NCBI GenBank assembly: GCA_963828385.1
Contig: CAWHEF010000002.1
Coordinates: forward strand, 248,001 to 312,000
Source of the DNA: Bog-756 sp963828385
Lineage (GTDB): Bacteria > Actinomycetota > Acidimicrobiia > Acidimicrobiales > RAAP-2
Direction: 5' to 3'
DNA: 64,000 bases
How positions within the stretch are numbered: the stretch's first letter is position 1; each line of letters opens with the position of its first letter. A model generated the notes under the pieces. That model ran no database searches, had not been told where the DNA came from, and was given only the letters and a program-made list of their open reading frames with translations. Position numbers and translations under genes: made by a program. This document shows, piece by piece, positions 1 through 8,789 of the stretch.

Positions 1-312
1 CAGGCCACGGGCTATCTCATGGGCGCCTCGGTGGTAGCCGGGCTGATCGAGCGGAAGAAACAGGGTGTCGGCACCAGGTGGCGTGCCTCACTGGCCCGGA
101 CGGCGACACTGCTTGCCGGCCAAGGGCGAACAGAGCTAGTCAACGAGCCTCTCCAGCCGGCTGAGCCGACCGTCCACCAGGACGTGGAGGAGACCCCGTG
201 GGGGCCGGCCAACCGCCTGGCCCCGCCACTTCGGGTCGAGGGCGCGCCACTTCGCTGGAGCCTCCCGGCCCGGCCGCTTGGCTCCGACTCCGCGTCGTTC
301 CCATCAAGCTGA
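1..312 (+). CDS. CoA-transferase family III (CaiB/BaiF), C-terminal part
   Basis: The reading frame is open from base 1 and stops at 310-312, so only the last 103 residues are present. They match the C-terminal end of CaiB/BaiF CoA-transferases: an ATGYLMGA-type helix, an arginine-rich SLARTA segment, a VNEP region, and a closing PP...W-x-LPARPLGSDS pattern. Family members move CoA between acyl-CoA and free acid donors. The catalytic Asp lies upstream of the window, so the substrate cannot be judged. Recognition rests on pattern memory of the family tail. Confidence 0.75.
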   Translation, partial: QATGYLMGASVVAGLIERKKQGVGTRWRASLARTATLLAGQGRTELVNEPLQPAEPTVHQDVEETPWGPANRLAPPLRVEGAPLRWSLPARPLGSDSASFPSS

Positions 313-580
313 CCGATCCACGGGCTGCCATCAGCAGGATCGGTTCTGCGGTCACCTCGGGCACGGGGCGGAGAAGCTGCGGTCACAAGGCCATCGCCAT
401 GCGGACGCCGAATCTTTAACTGGACTGTTGAGACTCAACGTCTCGTCCCTGACGTGCCCGGTCGGCCCTACATCGCGAGGCGGTTCGCGAGATACCGCTG
501 TGGTTCAATGACGACGCACGTTCACCGGCTCAGCCCACAACGTGTGAACCCGACGGCGGATTCTTGTGAAGAGCATCCTG

Positions 581-665
581 CGGAGGGAGTGGGATTCGAA
601 CCCACGGAGGCTCGCACCTCACGGCTTTTCAAGAGCCGCGCATTTGTCCGCTCTGCCATCCCTCC
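581..665 (-). tRNA. tRNA-Ser(UGA)
   Basis: On the minus strand a 7-bp acceptor stem (GGAGGGA with TCCCTCC) encloses a D arm, an anticodon stem CGGCT/AGCCG with loop CTTGAAA (anticodon TGA), a long class II variable arm, and a T arm with GGGTTCGAATCCC. The discriminator is G. The 3' CCA is not encoded. The 268 bases between the CoA-transferase stop and this gene hold nothing I can support. Confidence 0.95.
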
Positions 666-774
666 CGAAGGGCAACAGCCGTCAGGGTAGCCCGCGGTCG
701 CCGCTTACCGTCGATGCCGACCCACGGGAAGCGGCATGCAACCGGTTCGGACGCCGGCTCGCACCGGACTCGCG

Positions 775-1755
775 TCAGAGGGTCGTGTTGACCTCGTCGA
801 GCAGCCCGGCCATCCACTCGTCCGCTTCGGATCTCGATCTCTCGACACCTCTTCGGATCCCGGGACCGCTCGGACCCGCTGCCGGGTACGAGCCCAAGAA
901 CTTGACTCCCGGTAGCTCGGCATGGAGGTCCCTCAGGCAGTCGGCGACGATGGCATCGGCGATGTGCCCTTCGAAGTCGATGATGAAGCAGTAGTCGCCG
1001 AGCGCCTTCTTCGTCGGCCTCGACTCGAGCTTGTTCAAGTTGATGCTCCGGGCTGCGAAGTGGCCGAGGATTGCGTAGAGGCTGCCGGGATGGTCGGCAC
1101 TCTGGAAGCAGGCGATCGACGTCCTGTCGTGACCGGTCGGCGCCGGGACGCCGGAACGGGCGAGCGAGACGAATCGAGTCTGGTTGTCCGGATGATCCTC
1201 CACGTCCTCGACGATGATCTCCAGTCCGTAGAGATCGGCGGCCAGTCGCGGCGCGATCGCCGCCGTCGGGCGGGAGGACAGCACCTGATCGTGCTGACCG
1301 AGCAGCCGTGCGGCGTCCGCCGTCGAATTCGTCGCCAGCAGGTCGACGTGGGCGAGCTTCTCGGCGAGGAATCCACGACACTGTGCTGTCGCCATCGGGA
1401 TCGATGCCACCTGTTCGATGTCGGCTAGCGCCGTCCCGGGATCAGCCATCAAGTGGAGATGGATGTCGAGCACGATCTCCCGCTGGATACGGAGGTCGAC
1501 GCCGAAGACGAGGCTGTCGACGATGTCCCTCACCGTGCCTTCGATGGCGTTCTCCAGCGGAACGAACGCCAGGTCCGTCGCTCCCGAAGTGACTGCATCG
1601 AGAACCTCGGCCAGCGAATCGTAGGGGACGACCTGGGACGACGCGTAATCGCTCTCGCTCAGGAGCGCCTCTTCGGTGAAGGTGCCCTCAGGTCCGAGGA
1701 ACCCGATTCGAAGCGATGGATGGCTCGGCGAGCCAGGAGGTGCGCCGTCGACCAT
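775..1755 (-). CDS. pheA: Prephenate dehydratase
   Basis: Cytosolic enzyme converting prephenate to phenylpyruvate in phenylalanine synthesis. The 326-residue protein has the PDT domain from about residue 15 (GFLGPEGTF, then VPLENAIEGTV, then NQTRFVSLAR) and a regulatory ACT domain from about 205 with the phenylalanine-binding LNKLESRPTKK motif. There is no chorismate mutase domain, as is usual in Actinobacteria. The ATG at 1755 is the only good start. TATCCT lies 8 bases upstream, so the mRNA may be leaderless. It diverges from larB with 23 bases between start codons. Confidence 0.95.
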   Translation of the reverse strand: MVDGAPPGSPSHPSLRIGFLGPEGTFTEEALLSESDYASSQVVPYDSLAEVLDAVTSGATDLAFVPLENAIEGTVRDIVDSLVFGVDLRIQREIVLDIHLHLMADPGTALADIEQVASIPMATAQCRGFLAEKLAHVDLLATNSTADAARLLGQHDQVLSSRPTAAIAPRLAADLYGLEIIVEDVEDHPDNQTRFVSLARSGVPAPTGHDRTSIACFQSADHPGSLYAILGHFAARSINLNKLESRPTKKALGDYCFIIDFEGHIADAIVADCLRDLHAELPGVKFLGSYPAAGPSGPGIRRGVERSRSEADEWMAGLLDEVNTTL

Positions 1756-1778
1756 ACCCGGGCAGGATAGTGAACATC

Positions 1779-2626
1779 ATGGACGAACCCGCACTTCAAC
1801 GGCTTCTCGACGATGTGCGATCGGGCGCCTGCTCACCAGATGAGGCCGTCCACCGACTCCGTCGGCTCCCTTTCGCCGATCTCGGGTTCGCCCGGGTGGA
1901 CCACCATCGAGTGCTCCGACAGGGTCTGCCCGAGGCCGTCTACGGCCAGGGCAAGACGCCTGAGCAGTGCGCCGCCATTGTCGGTGAGCTCCTCGGCGTC
2001 ACCGCCGGTACGTCGACCGACGGCGCCGGCACGGGCCGGGGGGACGCGGACCCGCAGCCAGATCTGCCGAACGGCCCCCCGGTGATCCTCACCCGGGCCG
2101 ACCCGGTCCAAGTCGGGTTGGTGATGGCCTCCCATCCGGGCGGGGATCGCACCGCTGACGGGCCCGGCGACGGGGTCAGATCGAGCTCGAGGCGAGCTGT
2201 CGACGGTCGTGTGGCGGCCGGCGTTGTCCCGGTCCGATCCGGACGCTGGTCGTGACTGCCGGGACATCGGACCTTCCCGTCGCCCGGGAGTGCCAGGCCA
2301 CTCTCGTTGCGCTCGGGCTCCGACCGTCGCTCTTGGCGGACTGTGGCGTCGCTGGAGTCCACCGGCTCCTGGTTTCGACCGACGAGCTCGTCGAGGCCGA
2401 TGCCGTCGTCGTCGTGGCCGGCATGGAAGGGGCCCTCGCCAGCATGGTCGGGGGCATCGTGCCCGGTCCGGTCGTCGCCGTGCCGACGAGCACCGGTTAC
2501 GGAGCGGCGCTCGAGGGCGTCACCGCCCTGCTCGCCATGCACGCGTCGTGCGCAGCCGGCATCACCGTCGTCGGCATCGACAACGGCTTCGGGGCGGCTT
2601 GCGCCGTGGCTCGCATGCTCCGATGA
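1779..2626 (+). CDS. larB: LarB, nickel-pincer cofactor carboxylase (single-base frameshift)
   Basis: LarB carboxylates and hydrolyses nicotinic acid adenine dinucleotide, the first step to the Ni-pincer cofactor of LarA-type racemases. The N-terminal half (ARVDHHRVLRQG, GQGKTPEQ) reads in one frame to a stop at 2253-2255. The conserved PurE-like half (LVVTAGTSDLPVA, VAGMEGAL, VPTSTGYG, IDNGFGAA) continues in the frame shifted by -1, from about 2240 to 2626. The crossing is near 2225-2250, and one missing base in the CCGGACG stretch would restore a normal LarB of about 280 residues. I see no obvious slippery heptamer, so an indel is likelier than programmed frameshifting. larC follows 79 bases downstream. 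Confidence 0.85.
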
Positions 2627-2705
2627 CACTGCGTCCGCCCGGCTCGAGGCGCGTTGCCGCTCTCGACATGCACATCCGGCCGGGCTGTGGGTACGGCACA
2701 GCCAG

Positions 2706-4136
2706 ATGAACCCGGCAGTGGCTGAGATCAGCGAAGGTCGGCAGGACCCGATGAACGGCGACGACTACCCGATGCCCGCGGGCGAGCGTACGGTCGCCTG
2801 GTTCCACTGCTTCGCCGGCATCGCTGGCGACATGGCGTTGGGGAGCTTGCTGGACGCTGGCGCAGGTCTCGACGCCGTGCAGGGTCTGCTCGGGCGGCTC
2901 CCCCTTCCCGGATGGCATCTCGAGGTACAGCCCGTGCTCCGAGGGGGACTCGCCGCCACCCGGGCCGTGGTGACCGTCGACGACGACGTGGTGGTTCGGA
3001 CTCATGCCCACATCGTCGGCCTCATCGAAGAAGCCAGGCTCCCCGAGCGAGTGACGACGAGGGCGCTCGCCGTCTTCGCCGCCCTGGCCGAAGTGGAAGG
3101 CAGGTTGCACCGAAGACCCGCGAGCCAGGTGCATTTTCACGAGGTCGGCGGTCACGACACGATCATCGACATCGTCGGTACCGTCGCCGCGCTGGAGGTC
3201 CTGGGCGTCGACGAGCTCTGCGCCAGCCCGGTTGCCACCGGCCTCGGCATGGTCCGGTCCGCCCACGGTCTGCTCCCGAATCCGGCGCCGGCCGTTATCG
3301 GCCTGCTCGACGGGATCCCGACGTGGGGACGGAACCTCGCCGTCGAGCTGACGACTCCGACGGGCGCCGCCATCCTCGCCGCTCTGTCCTCGGACTTCGG
3401 TCCGCTGCCGGCCATGCGCGTCGGCCAGCAGGGGTTTGGAGCCGGGAGCGTCGAGCTGGCTGAGATTCCCAATTGCACGCAGGTCGTGATCGGTACGGCG
3501 AGACACTCGGGTCAACTGTCCGGCCTCCCGCAAGAGGATGACCCCGGTCCGGGACAGCCAGTTTGTTTGCTGGAGGCGAACCTCGATGACGCCAGTGGGG
3601 AACAGCTTGCCTACGCAGTGGAGGTCCTCCTCGAGGCCGGTGCGTATGACGCGTGGCTGACCCCGGTCATCATGAAGAAAGGGCGCCCCGGAACGGTCGT
3701 CCACGTTCTATGCGACCCGGCCCGGGTGGCCGACTGCCGGCGTGTCCTCCGCGAGAGCACCGGCACGTTCGGGGTGAGGATGGTCCGGGGCGAGCGTTGG
3801 CCGGTGACTCGATCCATCGACACTGTCCTGGTGGACGGACAGCCGGTCCAGATCAAGGTCGGCTCTGGGCGGGTCAAGGCGGAGTACGACGATCTGGCCC
3901 GGATCGGCCGCCGAACCGGGCGTCCTCTTCGCGATCTGGCCTTCGAGGCCGAATCGCGTTGGCGACAACAGAAGAAGCCCGAGGCGGTGTCTCCTGGCGC
4001 CGAGGAGGGCGATCCGTCCGGATCGGATCAGAGCAGCACCGCGGTCGGAACCGCGCCACCCGTGGAGATCCCGTTGGCCGCCAACGACCCCTCCCCCGGT
4101 CCCGACTCTGCCACCATCGAGGACGGCCCTGCGTGA
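2706..4136 (+). CDS. larC: LarC, nickel insertion into the pincer cofactor
   Basis: LarC is the CTP-dependent cyclometallase that inserts nickel into the pyridinium dithiocarboxylate nucleotide. The protein opens with the family motif FHCFAGIAGDM and keeps HFHEVGGHDTIIDIVG, ELTTPTGAAIL, EANLDDASGEQLAYA and KKGRPGTVVHVL. It is one continuous reading frame here, unlike the larC1/larC2 pair joined by a programmed frameshift in Lactobacillus plantarum. The last 60 residues are a low-complexity tail. The start could be ATG 2706, 2751 or 2772. It is probably co-transcribed with larB. Confidence 0.93.
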   Translation: MNPAVAEISEGRQDPMNGDDYPMPAGERTVAWFHCFAGIAGDMALGSLLDAGAGLDAVQGLLGRLPLPGWHLEVQPVLRGGLAATRAVVTVDDDVVVRTHAHIVGLIEEARLPERVTTRALAVFAALAEVEGRLHRRPASQVHFHEVGGHDTIIDIVGTVAALEVLGVDELCASPVATGLGMVRSAHGLLPNPAPAVIGLLDGIPTWGRNLAVELTTPTGAAILAALSSDFGPLPAMRVGQQGFGAGSVELAEIPNCTQVVIGTARHSGQLSGLPQEDDPGPGQPVCLLEANLDDASGEQLAYAVEVLLEAGAYDAWLTPVIMKKGRPGTVVHVLCDPARVADCRRVLRESTGTFGVRMVRGERWPVTRSIDTVLVDGQPVQIKVGSGRVKAEYDDLARIGRRTGRPLRDLAFEAESRWRQQKKPEAVSPGAEEGDPSGSDQSSTAVGTAPPVEIPLAANDPSPGPDSATIEDGPA

Positions 4137-4295
4137 CGCCAGTGAGGGACCGCAGCGTCGGTGGGGCGGGCGGCGCCGGAAGGACGGCGGCATCGGATGG
4201 GGGGGTTGCCGCGCCGGGAACGATGGCGCCGGCGGCGCTCAGGCACGCCGACGTTCTGGGATCGAGTCAGCTGCGGGGCAGTGATCGTTCCGGAT

Positions 4296-5528
4296 TCATC
4301 CTGAACGGAGGATCGCTCCGGTATCCATCGATTCCCGATCGGGCGGGGTCCACTGCCAGCCGTTGTCGGTCCTCTCGAGCTGGTGCCGCTGATGTGTCTT
4401 GAGGTAGTGATGCCAGTGACAGAGGCGAGCGAGGTTGGACATCGAAGCGACGCCGCCGCCGGCGAACGGCTCGACGTGGTCGATCTCCAACCCTTCGCGT
4501 TCCCCGCAGCCGGGAACGACGCAGACCGGGTCCCGTTCGAAGAGGGCCCGCTTGATCGAGACTGGAATCGAGCGACCGGCGTGGGCGACAGTGGTCACGT
4601 CGACCCCGTCGGTGACCAGGACGTTCAGGATGGAATCGACCGCCAGGCGGCGCGCCACTTCGACCGGGATCGGCCCGACACCCGGAATCTCGCACACTTC
4701 GCCTGACTTGACCCGACCACGGACAAGCGCCTTGTGGTCGACACGAACATGGATCATCGTGTTCGGCCCCGGGATCCCCTCCGTTGTCGCCGCCTTGTCA
4801 CCCCGAGGAGTACGCCTTGGACCGTTCGAATCCCGGCATGCCAGGCGGACCAGGGCATCAGCGGCCAGAGCCCTCTGAGGTTCGTCCCCGCCGGACCGGC
4901 GGATGGCGCGCGCCGTCCGATCCGCCTCGGAGCGGACGGCTGACAGGAGCCGGGCACCTTCGTCAGGGGTCAGTTTGGCGTCGAACCTGACTGCACCGTC
5001 GGCGTCCGTCCAGTTCCTCAGGTATCGAGACTTGTGCAGCCTCCTGTATGCATCGTGCTGGTCGTGACCGGTCGCCTTCACGCGCCGGCACTTGACCTTG
5101 AGCACGTTGAGCGGCTGCTTGCCGGCAGCATCGACGAGCTCCTGCTCAGCCTCGGGCCGGACGCGGGCGGCCTCGGCGATCTCCTTGGCCTGGGCTTCGG
5201 AGAGTCGACCCCGGCGGATCGCATCCTCGGCGGCCGGGAGGTCACGGAGCTGCCGGGCCGTGTTCAGTGAGTTGATCGCCGGTCCGAGACCAATGCCGGT
5301 GACCTCGGCGATGTGCGAGGCGGCAGACCGGTGGCCCGATCGGCGCCAGACGCTCGAGGAGTCCACCCGGCGTGCGGCGAGCAGCTTTCCACCGGCCGCC
5401 AGCTTCTCCACGTCGGCGAAGGCATTCAACAGCTTCTCGGCGTCGGTGCCGGACAGCCGCTCCGGCTCCAGTTCGGCCAGTACGGCCCGCAGCTCCGCCG
5501 CCACCCGCTTGAGCACTTGAAGGGTCAT
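4296..5528 (-). CDS. DUF222/13E12-family protein with C-terminal HNH endonuclease domain
   Basis: The 410-residue protein has the DUF222 (13E12 repeat) region over roughly residues 30-300. It ends with an HNH nuclease domain: CVVPGC, EIDHVEPFAGGG, then NLARLCHWHHYLKTH. The Cys pairs and the DH and HH residues are intact. The family is abundant and often multicopy in Actinobacteria. Its biological role is not established, although mobility or DNA processing is often suspected. The 159 bases separating it from convergent larC hold nothing recognisable. Confidence 0.9.
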   Translation of the reverse strand: MTLQVLKRVAAELRAVLAELEPERLSGTDAEKLLNAFADVEKLAAGGKLLAARRVDSSSVWRRSGHRSAASHIAEVTGIGLGPAINSLNTARQLRDLPAAEDAIRRGRLSEAQAKEIAEAARVRPEAEQELVDAAGKQPLNVLKVKCRRVKATGHDQHDAYRRLHKSRYLRNWTDADGAVRFDAKLTPDEGARLLSAVRSEADRTARAIRRSGGDEPQRALAADALVRLACRDSNGPRRTPRGDKAATTEGIPGPNTMIHVRVDHKALVRGRVKSGEVCEIPGVGPIPVEVARRLAVDSILNVLVTDGVDVTTVAHAGRSIPVSIKRALFERDPVCVVPGCGEREGLEIDHVEPFAGGGVASMSNLARLCHWHHYLKTHQRHQLERTDNGWQWTPPDRESMDTGAILRSG

Positions 5529-5641
5529 GGGTCAATGCTCCCAGCGGGGTGTATCACTGCGCGAGGCGGGGCGCGAGCGTGATGTGAGGCGATAAGGCCC
5601 TCGGGCAGGCGGCGCCCCCGAGGTGAAGGGCCAGGTTCCGG

Positions 5642-7021
5642 TCAGGTCGGACCGGTCAGCGCCAGTGCGGCGATGGCGACCGCGATCGCGAACGGGACGG
5701 ACACCAGACCGAGCCGGGTGGCACGGCCTACGGGAGGTCGGCTTCCGGTCTCCTTTGACGTCTTCCACCAGAGGAACCAGGCGAGCGATCCGGTGACGAA
5801 GAGGTTCGGTCCGACGTTCAATCCCACCAACAGGGCGAACGGGTGGTGTGGCGGCCGGGACGCCAGCAACGAGGCCGCCGGGAGGTTGTTGACCAGCACC
5901 GAGGCGATGGCAGCAAATGCCGCCGTTCCCGCGGCGTCGAGGTGACTGAGCAGTACCGATGGACCGGACCACACACGCCCGGCGGTTCCGAGACCGACCG
6001 CAACCCCGAACAGCCCGGCGAGGATCGGGAGGCCGAGTACGGCACGGACCCGTCCGATCTCGACGTTCTGCTGGGCCAGCCGGACGATGGTCAGGACGGC
6101 GCCGATCGCCACCACCGGGAGGGCGGGATTGCGAAGGACGAGCATGAGAACGATGACGGCGAGAATCGCCGCCGCCGACATCACGGCCTGGGTCTGAGGC
6201 ACCCGTTTCGTTGTCCCTGTGGTCGCCGGGGTCGCCGGGGTCGCCGGGGTCGCCGGGGTCGCCGGGGTCGCCGGGGTCGTGCGGGTCGCCTGGGCCCGGG
6301 GCATCCTGGGCGTCCGAGCTACGCGGTCCTGCGAGCCGGTCCCTCTCATGACGATGCGTGCGGCGAGAGTGAGGATGCCGCCGGTCACGACCACCGCGCC
6401 GAGCCACGGGAGCGCCATGTGTTCGACGAACGCGCTTCCCGTCAGATGGAGCTGTCCGAGCACGATCAGGTTCGTCAGATTCGAGCCGGGGAGGAGAAGG
6501 CTCCCGGCATTGGCGAGGAGGATGCTCACCACGAGAAGAAGGCTCTCGGTCTCCACGAGGAGCCGCCCCCCTTGCGCGGTCGAGGTCCCGGCCCCGGGCG
6601 CGGTCCCGGTAGGCCCGTCACTCTGGTGGTGCTCACGTGCTACGTGGACCAGAACGGGAGTGAGGAAGGCGACCGACGTGTCGAGGTTGAGCAACGCGGT
6701 GACCACAGCCGTCGTGAGTGCGGCGCCGGCGACAAGGGCCGGGCCCGTGGGGGCGACGCGGGAGAGCCGCTCGCCCGCAGCGGCGAACAACCCATCCTGG
6801 TTGGCAGCCAGTCCGACCAGGAGCAGGCCTGCGACGAGGACGAACGGTGGCCAGACCTGAGACGCCGCTGACCTGGCCGAACCCGGCTCGCTGACGACGC
6901 TGGCGACGATGGCGAGGACACCCACTCCGGCGAAGACCCATGTGATGATCGAGGCTCGACCGGGGGGGACAACGCGGACTTCTTCGAAGGTGCCGCGCTC
7001 GTCTCCCGTGGTCGACTCCAT
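5642..7021 (-). CDS. ArsB/NhaD-type (arsenical pump-like) membrane transporter
   Basis: A polytopic membrane protein of about 459 residues. It has many hydrophobic spans and the ion-transporter signature GSNLTNLIVLGQ, with an equivalent NNLPAASLL in the second half. Family members include ArsB arsenite efflux pumps and related anion or Na+/H+ antiporters. No arsR or arsC is adjacent, so arsenite is not assured as substrate. ATG 7021 is chosen because GAGGAGAG precedes it at normal spacing. The cytoplasmic loop in the middle carries six ATP-type tripeptide repeats, encoded by a 9-bp tandem array. Confidence 0.8.
   Translation of the reverse strand: MESTTGDERGTFEEVRVVPPGRASIITWVFAGVGVLAIVASVVSEPGSARSAASQVWPPFVLVAGLLLVGLAANQDGLFAAAGERLSRVAPTGPALVAGAALTTAVVTALLNLDTSVAFLTPVLVHVAREHHQSDGPTGTAPGAGTSTAQGGRLLVETESLLLVVSILLANAGSLLLPGSNLTNLIVLGQLHLTGSAFVEHMALPWLGAVVVTGGILTLAARIVMRGTGSQDRVARTPRMPRAQATRTTPATPATPATPATPATPATTGTTKRVPQTQAVMSAAAILAVIVLMLVLRNPALPVVAIGAVLTIVRLAQQNVEIGRVRAVLGLPILAGLFGVAVGLGTAGRVWSGPSVLLSHLDAAGTAAFAAIASVLVNNLPAASLLASRPPHHPFALLVGLNVGPNLFVTGSLAWFLWWKTSKETGSRPPVGRATRLGLVSVPFAIAVAIAALALTGPT
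6222..6275 (+). repeat. 9-bp tandem repeat (six units) inside the ArsB-like gene
   Basis: The unit GTCGCCGGG occurs six times head to tail. On the coding (minus) strand it encodes a Pro-Ala-Thr repeat in the central loop between the two halves of the transporter. Because the unit is a multiple of three, copy changes stay in frame. Confidence 0.95.
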
Positions 7022-7153
7022 CACCGCACTCTCCTCGACGCCGCCCGTCGGACACGGCGCGCCGCGTCGTCCGAGACGCTTCGGCACACTCCGCAGGAGC
7101 TTCGCACGAGGCCGCCCCTCCAAGGCGACGTCGCCTGCCGTTCCGCCGAATGC

Positions 7154-7666
7154 TCAGCCTGCTCCCGGCCTCCCGCCGGCCTCTCCCTGCCCGCCGACCG
7201 CGTCGGATCCGGCCGTCCACCGGTAGACGTTGGTGGAGCGGGCGACGAATCCCAGACGCAGGTACAGCCGGTTGGCGGGCTCACGGGCGGGACGCGACGT
7301 GAGATCGACTGTCCGGGCCCCGGCCGCCTGCGCCCGACCGACAGCATCGCGCACGAGGGCCGCCCCGACCCCGGACCCGCGGGCCGACTCGTCGACGACG
7401 ACGTCCTCGATCCACACCCGAAGTCCGGTCGGCGCCCTGAAGGCGGCGAGGGTCAACGAGCCCATGATCGCTCCTGTGCGGTCGGTGGCGACGAGAAGCG
7501 TGGAGGCATCCGATGCGACGATCGCTTCGAGGTCGTCACGGCTTGGCGGGGGGGAGGAGCTCGACAGCTGGGGGATCAGTCGGGCGAACGAGTCGACCAC
7601 GTCGCGGGTCACCGACGTGACCTCGGCCACCGCGATGCGCGCTTCATCCCGGCTCTCGGAGGTCAC
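7154..7666 (-). CDS. GNAT-family N-acetyltransferase
   Basis: A 170-residue protein with the acetyl-CoA binding motif RGSGVGAALV preceded by the beta-4 strand WIEDVVVDESA, and closed by NRLYLRLGFVARSTNVYRW. Substrate unknown. GTG 7666 is preferred because its GTGA overlaps the stop of a 12-codon upstream ORF. That mini-ORF starts at GTG 7701, seven bases after a TACACT -10 box. GTG 7675 is an alternative. It lies downstream of the NUDIX gene on the same strand with its own likely promoter. Confidence 0.85.
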   Translation of the reverse strand: MTSESRDEARIAVAEVTSVTRDVVDSFARLIPQLSSSSPPPSRDDLEAIVASDASTLLVATDRTGAIMGSLTLAAFRAPTGLRVWIEDVVVDESARGSGVGAALVRDAVGRAQAAGARTVDLTSRPAREPANRLYLRLGFVARSTNVYRWTAGSDAVGGQGEAGGRPGAG

Positions 7667-7730
7667 GGTCGGCACAGCCGAAGGACGCCTGCCATCTGCA
7701 CGGCAGCGAGTGTATCGAGGCCGGCTGCGG

Positions 7731-8483
7731 TCAGACCCTGTCCGGGTCGCCCTTCCAGACCGGGTTTCTGACCGGGTCGTAGAGGACCTCGACCGGTTCA
7801 CCGCGCAGGGCTGCGAAGACGTGGCGCCCCCAGCGCTCCGCACCGGCCAGCGGCACCGGGAGGCTGTCGAGGGGGAACCATCCGACGTTGGCACACTCGA
7901 GCGGATGAGCCTCCAGCTCGCCGCCGACGACGCGGCACTGGAATACCAGGGAGTAGAGCGGGATCCGGCTGGCACCAATCCGGAGCCCATCGAGCACGGC
8001 GATGAGGCGCACCACCTCCACGTCGATGCCGGTCTCCTCCTTGACCTCCTTCACCACCACTTCGGGCGCCGAGTAGCCGACGTCGGCCCATCCGGTCGGA
8101 TACAGCCACACGCCCGAGTCCGCCCGCTGTACGAGAAGGATCTCGCCGTCGTCGTTCCCGACGGCGGCGCCCACGGCCACCTTGGGTGTCACGTATCCCG
8201 GTACGCCCTTGCCGACTGTCGCCATCCACTCTTCGACGAGTCCCTCCACATCCACGTCCCGGGGTCCGTCTGCTCCTGTTTCCGCAGCAAGCCGGATGTC
8301 GGCCGCCACCCGCAGGATCTCTTCGTAGCGTTCCTGCTCATAGAGGGATTCGGTGAAGCCGAGCCCGGTGCGGGCGATACCGGCCAGGGCCTCGCTCCAT
8401 CGCAGCAGCTGCTTCGTGGAGGGAGATGGTTCCACCAGCGCGACGCTACCTGGTGACCGCGCCCGGGCGCATCCATCGGTCAC
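7731..8483 (-). CDS. NUDIX hydrolase with YjhB-type N-terminal domain
   Basis: About 250 residues. The N-terminal helical segment (TKQLLRWSEALAGIARTGL...) is that of NUDIX proteins acting on nucleoside diphosphates linked to other moieties. The NUDIX box reads GWADVGYSAPEVVVKEVKEE followed by TGI. The first Glu of the textbook box is Tyr and the Arg is Lys, as I recall for this subfamily. The GTG at 8483 is the longest start, and an internal start before the SPSTKQLL segment is possible. It diverges from the small protein at 8492. Confidence 0.88.
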   Translation of the reverse strand: MTDGCARARSPGSVALVEPSPSTKQLLRWSEALAGIARTGLGFTESLYEQERYEEILRVAADIRLAAETGADGPRDVDVEGLVEEWMATVGKGVPGYVTPKVAVGAAVGNDDGEILLVQRADSGVWLYPTGWADVGYSAPEVVVKEVKEETGIDVEVVRLIAVLDGLRIGASRIPLYSLVFQCRVVGGELEAHPLECANVGWFPLDSLPVPLAGAERWGRHVFAALRGEPVEVLYDPVRNPVWKGDPDRV

Positions 8484-8491
8484 AATGGGGT

Positions 8492-8677
8492 GTGGCCGTT
8501 CGCGAAGACTGCCGGCACTACGTCATGCAGACCACCTCGCACGACGAGAAGCTCGAGCGCTGCCGGGTCGGGGCCAACCAGCAGATCCCCTTCGCCTGTC
8601 CCGAGGGATGCCTGTTCTACGAGCCCCGCAATGTGTCGGGGGCAGGATGGACCGTTCGCAACCCGGCCGATCCCTGA
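8492..8677 (+). CDS. Small conserved cysteine-containing protein, function unknown
   Basis: A 61-residue protein with four cysteines in a pattern suggestive of metal binding: EDCRHYVMQT, LERCRVGAN, FACPEGCLFYEPR. I recognise it only as a type of short actinobacterial conserved protein. GTG 8492 is chosen because CACAAT, a possible -10 box, lies five bases upstream and the conserved part begins at once (VREDC). The stop codon lies inside a 22-bp tandem repeat, so the C-terminus sits in recently duplicated DNA. Confidence 0.6.
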   Translation: MAVREDCRHYVMQTTSHDEKLERCRVGANQQIPFACPEGCLFYEPRNVSGAGWTVRNPADP

Positions 8678-8710
8678 CTGCAACCCGGCCGATCCCTGAC
8701 TGCAACCCGC
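8658..8710 (+). repeat. 22-bp tandem repeat, about 2.4 copies
   Basis: Units begin at 8658, 8680 and 8702 (partial) and each contains GCAACCCGGCCGATCCCTGA. The first copy provides the stop codon of the small Cys protein, and the later copies are non-coding. Confidence 0.9.
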
Positions 8711-8789
8711 TAGGGCTGTCTAGCGCTCCGGCTCCCGAGCCCATTCGCCGCACTCCCAGGGCCGCCACCGGGCAGGCTCAACGCCTCGG

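Noticed and set aside
454..690. Apparent short proteins with GFEPT-type motif over the tRNA-Ser(UGA) region
   Set aside because: This is the well-known artefact of translating a tRNA-Ser T-arm. The tRNA explains the sequence fully.
2225..2255. Programmed -1 ribosomal frameshift in larB
   Set aside because: No X-XXY-YYZ slippery heptamer or evident pseudoknot, and many other genes in the window carry similar indels.
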